A program made the translations under genes and the position numbers. Of a stretch of 64,000 nt of DNA, positions 21,401 through 30,400 are shown in pieces. Origin of the DNA: Chitinophaga sp. YR627 (GTDB lineage Bacteria; Bacteroidota; Bacteroidia; Chitinophagales; Chitinophagaceae); the NCBI RefSeq assembly GCF_900114995.1, contig NZ_FOUX01000006.1, positions 434,001-498,000 on the forward strand, written 5' to 3'. Below the pieces are notes generated by a model. That model was not told the DNA's origin. It did not search any database and worked only from the letters and a program-made list of their open reading frames with translations. Numbering within the stretch: position 1 is the first letter of the stretch; the number at the start of each line of letters is the position of its first letter.

Positions 21401-24400
21401 GAATAGCGGTCAGGCAATATCACTGCCGGCATTACCTGTTCAGTATAAAGATTACAGCGCATGGCAGCAGGCAAACTTACAGGGCGGTCAGCTGGACACA
21501 GCGGCTGCTTACTGGAAGGATCAGTTTGCAGATACTATTCCTGTACTGGATTTACCTGTTGATAATGCCCGTCCTGCTGTGAAAACGTATGAAGGCCGTA
21601 CACTGCGTATGGAACTGAATAAAGAACAGCTGGAAGGTTTATATGAAACAGGCCGCCGTAATGACGCAAGTTTATACATGACCCTACTGGCGAGTGTGAA
21701 AGGTTTACTATACCGTTACACAGGTCAGTCAGATATCGTAACAGGTAGTCCTGTAGCAGGTCGTAACCACGAATTGCTGGCGCGTCAGCTGGGGTTCTAT
21801 GTGAACACCCTGGCATTGCGTACAACGTTCGATGGCAGCGATAGCTTTGATCATCTCTTACGGGCAGTAAGGGAGGTTGTGTTAGGAGGTTTTGAACACC
21901 AGGACTATCCTTTTGATCGCCTGGTAGAAGAACTGGACGTACAGCGTGATATGAGCCGTAGCCCATTGTTTGACGTAATGGTTGTATTACAGGACCGTGA
22001 TGCACGTAGTGTGTCTCAGCAGTTCCGCGGCAATGCGCTGCAATGGGAAGAAGTAGGTAGGGATACGGCAGTCAGCAAATTTGACCTGACATTGATCTTT
22101 AAAGAGCATGCAACTGGTATCTCTGTTGAGATAGAATATAATACGCAGTTGTTCAGTGCAGAGAGAATCGCACGTTTTGCAGCACATTATAGCGGATTTG
22201 TGAATGAGGTAGTAGCTGACAGCAACACTGCCTTGTCTGATATCTCCTATTTGTCAGCAGAAGAGCTGAACCGCATATTGCATACGTTCAATCATACCGG
22301 TAGCAACGCTTATCCATCAGATCGCAGTATCCATAGCTTATTTGAAGAAAAAGCCCTGCGTATGGGTGAGAGTATCGCTGTGGTATATGAAGATCGTCAG
22401 CTCACCTACGCAGCACTGAACAGTGCCGCTAATAAAGTAGCAGATTACCTGCGCCGTGAACATGGCGTAGTAAGCGGCGACCCGGTGGGTGTAATGATGG
22501 AACGCTCAGAACAACTGATCATTTGTTTACTGGGGATCCTGAAAGCAGGTGCAGCTTATGTACCGATAGATCCTGCTTATCCTGCTTCCCGCATCAGTTA
22601 TATGCTGGAAGATAGTCAGCCGAGAGTAGTACTGACAGCAACACTTGCAGCAGCTGCTTTAAGCACCGGTGCAGACAATGGTAATGTTGATACTGCTAAT
22701 GATACAAATGCACTGGCATACATCATCTATACTTCCGGTTCTACCGGTAAGCCTAAAGGGGTAATGGTGCCACACATTGGTGTCGTTCGCCTGGTGTATG
22801 CGCCTAATTATGTTACATTCAGCGAGGAAGACAGACTCCTGCAGACCGGCTCCGTATCATTTGACGCAAGTACCTTTGAAATATGGGGTATGCTGCTGAA
22901 TGGAGGTACGCTGTATCTGCTGGATCATGATAAACTGATGGATGCTGATATATTGAAAGACACCATTCAACAGCATGGCATCACCATGATGTGGTTCAGT
23001 GCGCCATGGTTCAATCAACTGGTAGATAATGATCTTTCATTGTTCGAAGGACTGAAAGATATACTGGTAGGAGGTGATAAACTATCTCCTGCACATATTA
23101 ACGCGGTACTTTCATTGTACCCGGACATCAATATCATCAATGGTTACGGACCAACAGAAAATACAACCTTCTCTATCTGTTATCCTATCCGGGAAGCACA
23201 GACCGGTGCTATTCCATTAGGTTATCCTGTTACTGGTACACAGGTATACATCCTGGACAAACAATTACGTCCGGTACCTGTAGGTAGTTATGGAGAGATC
23301 TATCTGGCGGGTGATGGTCTGGCTACTGGTTATCTGAATATGGATGACCGCAACCGGGAACGTTTTGTCGATAATCCATTCAAACAGGGTACACGCATGT
23401 ACCGTACGGGAGATGTTGGCAGATGGAATGAGAAAGGTGAAGTAGAATTCACCGGTCGTACCGATGACCAGGTAAAAATAAGGGGCTTCCGTATCGAACC
23501 GGGTGAAATAGCAGACGCTATTCTGGAACATGCAACCGTGAAAGATGCCATAGTAATACCATTTACAACAGCTGCCGGTGAAAAGGAACTGGCCGCTTAT
23601 GTAGTATGGACAGAGGCAACAGCAACAGCTGCGCTGCAGTCATTCCTGCGCGACAGATTGCCATCTTACATGCAACCAGGCTGTTACATTGATATGAACG
23701 TACTGCCTCTAAATGCAAATGGAAAGGTGGACAGAGATGCGTTGCCTGCTCCTCAGCTTGAGCAGACAGCTACACTGGAAGGGCCTCGCAATGCAACCGA
23801 AGCAACATTGCTGTCTATCTGGAAAACAATACTGCAAAGAGAAGATATCGGCATCTATGACAATTTCTTTGATAAAGGTGGTCACTCATTAAGAGCATCC
23901 AGGTTGCTGGCTGGTGTACACAAGGAACTGAACGTGAAATTATCACTCAAGACTTTGTTTCTGCATAATACCATCGCTGCATTATCCGAAGTGATCGCAA
24001 CAGCGGATAAGGTAAGCTACGAAGCATTGACACCGGTAGCTGAACAGGTTCATTATAACGTATCGCATGCGCAGAAACGCCTCTGGATACTGGATCAGAT
24101 GGAAAGTAATACCAGTGCATACAATATTCCGGGCGCCTATAATATAGAAGGTCAGCTGGATAAAACAGTGCTGGACACTGCGCTGAACATCCTGCTGGCA
24201 AGACATGAGAGTCTGCGTACAATCTTTATCAAAGCTGCCGGCGAACCAAGACAGCAGGTACTTGCTACGGACAAGGTAAAAGCACAGATCGTCTACCATG
24301 ACCTGAGAGCGGATGCCGATAAGGAAGCGACAGCAGAGCAACTCTTACATGCAGCTATGCATAACGGCTTTGCCCTGCATACCTGGCCTTTGTTTCGTGC

Positions 24401-27400
24401 ATCGCTGATACAGCTCGAAGCAGAACGTTACATCTTTGTATTCTGTATTCATCATATTATTTCGGATGGTTGGTCACAGGGTGTGATCGGTAAAGAAATA
24501 TCAGCTATCTACAATGCGCTGATAGCAGGTAAAACGCCTGAACTATCAGCCTTGTCTGTACAGTATAAAGACTATACCGGCTGGCATAGCCGTCTGCTGG
24601 AAGGACAGTTTGGGGAAGAAGCAAAACACTACTGGAGCAAACGTTTTGATAAACCAGCTCCATGGTTGAATATGCCTGCTGACAGATTACGTCCACGCCT
24701 GCAGACATTCGACGGTGATGTGGTAAAATGCCGTTTTGGTACAGCTGTAACAGCACGTTTACAACAGTTCAGCAGAGAACAGGATGCAACCTTGTTTATG
24801 AGTCTGCTGGCTCTCGTAAATACTTTATTATATCGTTATACAGGTGTTGATGATATCGTCATCACCTCTCCGATAGCGGCGAGAGAGCATGCTGATCTGA
24901 ATGACCAGATCGGTTTCTTTGCCAATACACTGCCATTAAGAACGCGTTTCTCCGATGAACGGAGCTTCGAGGCCCTTTTGCATGAAGTAAAGGATACAAC
25001 CGTAGCGGCATACCGTTATCAGATGTACCCTTATGACATGGTGATCGAGGATGCCGCACAACAATACGATCCGGGCCACGCTGCTTTATCAGATGTGATG
25101 ATGGTATTGCAGAGTAATGAATCCACTTCACTGGATCTGCAGGGCACCGTGACTGCTGCCCTGGATCTTTCTACAGATACTGCCAGATTCGACCTTGTTT
25201 TCATCTTTACGATGGAAGGGGAAGAGCTATGCCTGGACCTCGGTTTTAATACGAATATCTACGACAGGGAGCGTATCGTTAACATCTCAGAGGCTTTAAC
25301 GGTATTGACAAATAATATGCTGTCACAGCCTGCGATTACGGTAAAAGAGCTGGCTGTAAAAGATATACCGGCAGATGAAGTGTCCGACAAGGACATACCG
25401 ATGGCTATCATGAATGGTCACCTGGTATATGCAGCTGAAGTAACTGCAGCACTGGAAACACTGCCAGGTATTACATCTGCCAATGCCCAGGTGACAGGAG
25501 AAAATACACTCGATGTATTTGTAACACCAGGTGGTGACGAAGGACATACGATCGGACAGTTACTCAATATCGCCCTGGATGAAAACAGGGAAGATAAACA
25601 GGTCTATATTCTTCCTAACGGACTACCCATCTGTTATAAGAACAAGACCGAGACAGACTTTACTTATCACGAGGTATTTGAGCAGCATGCCTATCTGAGA
25701 AATGATATCACCATCCATCCCGGTGACGTGATATTTGATGTAGGTGCTAATATCGGTATGTTCAGCATGTATGCAGGACATCACTTCCCTGGTTGCCGTG
25801 TATTCTCCTTCGAACCAATACCGCCGATCTATAATTGTCTGGCTGCTAATGCCGCTATGTATAAACTAGGCATTACGGCGATGAATATGGGGCTATCCAC
25901 AGAAGAGACGACAGCGGAGTTTGTATACTATCCAAACAATACAATCATCTCAGGCCGTTTTGGTAACGCTATAGAAGATAAGGAAGTGGTACGCCGCTAC
26001 CTGCAGAATAAACTGGATAGTGAAGGCAGTACCATGTCAGAAAAGCACATGGAAGAGATACTGGATGATATGATCCGTTCCGAGAAATGGGAATGCCGTT
26101 TGTCTACCGTTTCCAATGTGATGAGAGAACAGGGTGTTGAATGGATAGACCTGTTGAAGATCGACGTAGAAAAGAGCGAATGGGACATTTTACAGGGTAT
26201 TGAAGCCGCTGACTGGAAACGGATCCGTCAGGTAATTGTGGAAGTACATGATACGGAGGGCAGACTTGAACGCATCACCCGTATGCTGGAAGAACATGGC
26301 TTTGGCGTATATGTAGAACAGGAAGAAGAACTGGCAGGAACAGCGCTTTACAATATTTACGCGATCCATCATCAGCATCAGCGTACCGCAGCTACCCCTG
26401 CTGCCGTGAAACCAGGGTGGAACGATGTAGCTGCCTACTACACACATATCAGCAGTGTTATACATGACAGACTGCCTGCTTACCTGGGTAATGTCAATGT
26501 ATACCTTACTGATGACACAAATGCAATTCAAAAAAGGAGGATTGATGCAGTAAAAACCTACAATGCCACCTTGAAGGGAGTGTCGGCGACACAGCCCACA
26601 TCCCTTCAGCTGGTGGTGGCTGCAACCTTTACCGCAGATCCTTTATCAGATTATATCACCTGGTGGACAGACCGCTTCAGTATTCCTGTGCAGGTGAAAC
26701 TGGCGCCTTACAACCAGGTCTTCCAGGAGCTCCTGAACGATGACAGTCTCAGTGCCCGCAACAAAGACATCAACCTGTTGCTGGTACGCTGGGAAGACTG
26801 GATCAGAGATGCCAGGGGAACAGCGGCAGAACAGCGCCGGTTAGTAGAGCAGAGCTTAACGCAACTGATCTCTATTTTAGAATCTGCTCAACGGCAGGCA
26901 TTATACATGGTAGGTGTGATACCACCGGTAGCTGCGGCTTGTCCTGATACAGAGATGTACCACTTCCTGGTGCAGATCAACCACCGCTGGAAGGCGGCAC
27001 TCGCCCGGATGGAACATGTACATGAGGTGGACTTGATCTGTATCGAAGAAGCCTTTGGTATATCGGAAGTGTATGATACACAACGTGATAAGTTGGGGCA
27101 CATTCCATTCCATGAAGAAGTGTACGCTGCGATGGCAACGACAGTTGCCCGTCAGATCAGGGCTTACAAACAGCCCTCATTCAAACTGATCGTACTGGAC
27201 TGTGATAACACCTTATGGTCGGGTGTAGTAGGAGAGGATGGTGTAAACGGTATTCAGTTATTGCCGGAACATATTGCTCTGCAGCGATTTATGAAACAGA
27301 AGAAAGAAGAAGGTTTCCTGCTGGCGCTGTCCAGTAAGAACAATGAAGCGGATGTATGGGAGGTCTTCGAACAGCGTACCGATATGGTGCTACGGAAAGA

Positions 27401-30400
27401 AGATTTTGTCACCTGGCGTATTAACTGGAACAATAAGGCCGCTAACATCGCAGAGATGGTGGCCGAACTGAATATCGGTATCAACGCCTGCTGTTTCATA
27501 GATGATAGTCCGGTAGAATGTGCAGCTGTTACAGCAGCCCATCCTGAAGTACTTGTGTTACAGTTGCCGGAAGACGCCAGCTTTATACCACGCTGGTTGT
27601 CGCATATCTGGGCTTTCGATAAGTTCACCGTAACGGAAGAAGACAGAAAGCGTACCGCGATGTATCAGGCAGAAAAAGAACGCCGGAATATCCTGGAAAC
27701 ACAGCCTACGATTAGTGATTTCCTGGCACAGCTGCAGTTACAGATCATCGTACAGGATGTACAGGAAACAGATATCCCACGTGTGGCACAGTTGACAGAA
27801 CGTACCAATCAGTTTAACCTGAACGGACAGAAGAAGACGGCACACGAGATCACCGCCTATATGCAGGATGGCACCCGTCATTGTAAAACGATCCGGGTGA
27901 CAGACAAATTCGGCGACTACGGTCTGACGGGTGCACTGATCACTACTGTTCAGGAAGACAGTCTGCTGGTAGATACATTCCTGCTGAGCTGCCGTGTTTT
28001 AGGTCGTCAGGTAGAACAAAGTATGCTGGCGGTCCTGAAAGAACAGGCACAGGCGGCAGGTTTGCAAAGGATTGTCTGCCACTTCACAGATACAGGCAGA
28101 AACAAACCTTTCGCACAGTTTCTTGCTTCCACATCCTGGAGGCTGGTGCAGACAACAGGTAAAAATTCGATCTACGAAATACTGGTGGAGGACATAGCTC
28201 CCGCATTACCGGTACAGACAAGCGCGGCACCACTGGAACCCGTGGCTACAACGATGACAGAAGAATCAGCCGTACTGGTATTTGACCACATTGGTGTGGC
28301 GGTAAGCGATCTGGAAGCGTCCCTGACATTCTATACAGATAGTGGATTCACTGCTTCAGAACTGGTATATGATCCGATACAGAATGTAGAAATATACATG
28401 TGCCGGACAGCATCTGGCGGCGGTATTGAATTGATCGCTGCACACGATGAATTATCTCCGGTCAACAATATTATCAGCCGGAACGGCGATCAGCCTTATC
28501 ACTGGTGTTACCGGGTGAAGAACATTGATACGCTGTTCGAAAGGCTTACAAAAGAAGGTTTGGCGTTTGAAATAGTAAAGCAACCGGAGCAGGCTGTATT
28601 GTTCGGCTATAAACGGGTCGTGTTCATCGACATTAAACAAATCGGCCTGGTCGAGTTTATAGAAGACAATGACAGTCTGCCCGGTCAGCTGCTACCGGAA
28701 GAGATGGAAGTCAGTATGGTGACTTTCGATATTCAGCCGGCGTTACAGTTTTTCCAATTAGTAGGGTACAGGGAAACAAGACATATTACCGATCATGTGA
28801 ACAGGGAGTATGTCGTTGTGCTGCATGCCGACGCAAGCGGACCAGCAATACGCCTGATCATGCCGCTGCCTGAAGCTGCTGCTGAAAGAGCCGCGTTCCT
28901 GCAACAGAACGGTCCGCATATTCATCGCCTGCTGCTGCATGCTGGTACAACAGAAAAGTATCCGATGCATCTTTTACCACCTTATTTCACGGTGGAAGAA
29001 GAAAGTAAAGCAGTGTTGACAGAAGTGGCAGACTGGGAGCCTGTGCTGGTAATGGAAAAAGAGACCGCACATTATGCGTTACAGTTGCCTTTACTCTATA
29101 ACAGTGGGGCCAGACTCTTACAGATACCAGTCTACCAGGTACAGAAACAAAGAATGAATACCGGTATGCGTCCTCCGGAAACAGCGGTGGAAAAAACACT
29201 GTTCCGTATATGGTCGGAGGTATTGCGTCATGAAGCATTCGGGGTACAGACTTCTTTCCTGGAAGCTGGTGGTAACTCCATCAGGGCTACACAGATACTG
29301 TCCCGTATTTACAGACAGTATGGTGTGGAATTGCTCCTGACAGAGTTCTTCAATAAACCGACGATCAGCGCACTTGCTGCATTGGTGGAAAAGAAACAAC
29401 CGGAAGGGTTTGAAAGCATCCGGGTATTACCAGCAATGGAATACTATCCGCTTTCCTTCTCTCAGAAACAGCTCTGGATCTCAGATCAGTTTGAAAGTTC
29501 ATCTGCATCTGCGTTCAATATTCCGGTAGCTTATATACTCGAAGGACGGCTCGATAAAACGGCTTTAACGACTGCTTTCAGCCGTCTTGTAGAAAGACAT
29601 GAGATCTTACGTACGGTCTTTGTAAAAGCAGGAGATGAACCTGCGCAACAGGTATTACCTGCAACTGATAACTACTGTACGCCTGAATGGATCGATCTGT
29701 CTGCAACACCGGATGCGGAAGCTGCTGCTATGAAGATCGCGGATGAAGAAGCGCAGATCGCTTTTAACCTGGAAACAGGTCCATTACTGAGAATTAAAGT
29801 CCTGCAGTTATCGGCTGAACGCAACCTCTTACTGTTTACAACACATCATATCGTTTCTGATGGCTGGTCATCAGGTATCATGCTGCGCGAAGTTGCTGCT
29901 TTCTACAATGCAGTCCGCAATGCCAGAAACCTTGTATTACCTGCCCTGCCAGTACAGTATAAAGACTACGCGTCATGGCAACAGGAACAGATGCAACGCC
30001 CGGCATTCGCAGCACATCGCCAGTACTGGCTGAGTCAGTTCCAGGATGGAGTACCTGCGTTGCAGCTGCCATACGATTTTCCACGTCCTGCATTCAAAAG
30101 CTACAGCGGAAACACCCTGAGCTTTGTATTGGATAAAACACAGACAACAGCCATCAAAACCTTTACGGAACAGCAGGAGATCAGTCTCTTTATGTTCTTT
30201 GTAAGTATCACCAAGCTGTTGCTCTATCGTCTCTCAGGACAACAGGAACTCGTTGTAGGTTTCCCTGTTTCAGGTCGCTATCACCCGGAGCTGGAAGATC
30301 AGGTAGGATGTTATGTCAATACGATCGCACTTCGTTCTAAATTGGATACACAGTCCAGTTTACAGGATTTCGTCAATGAGATCAGGCAGAGCATCACCCT

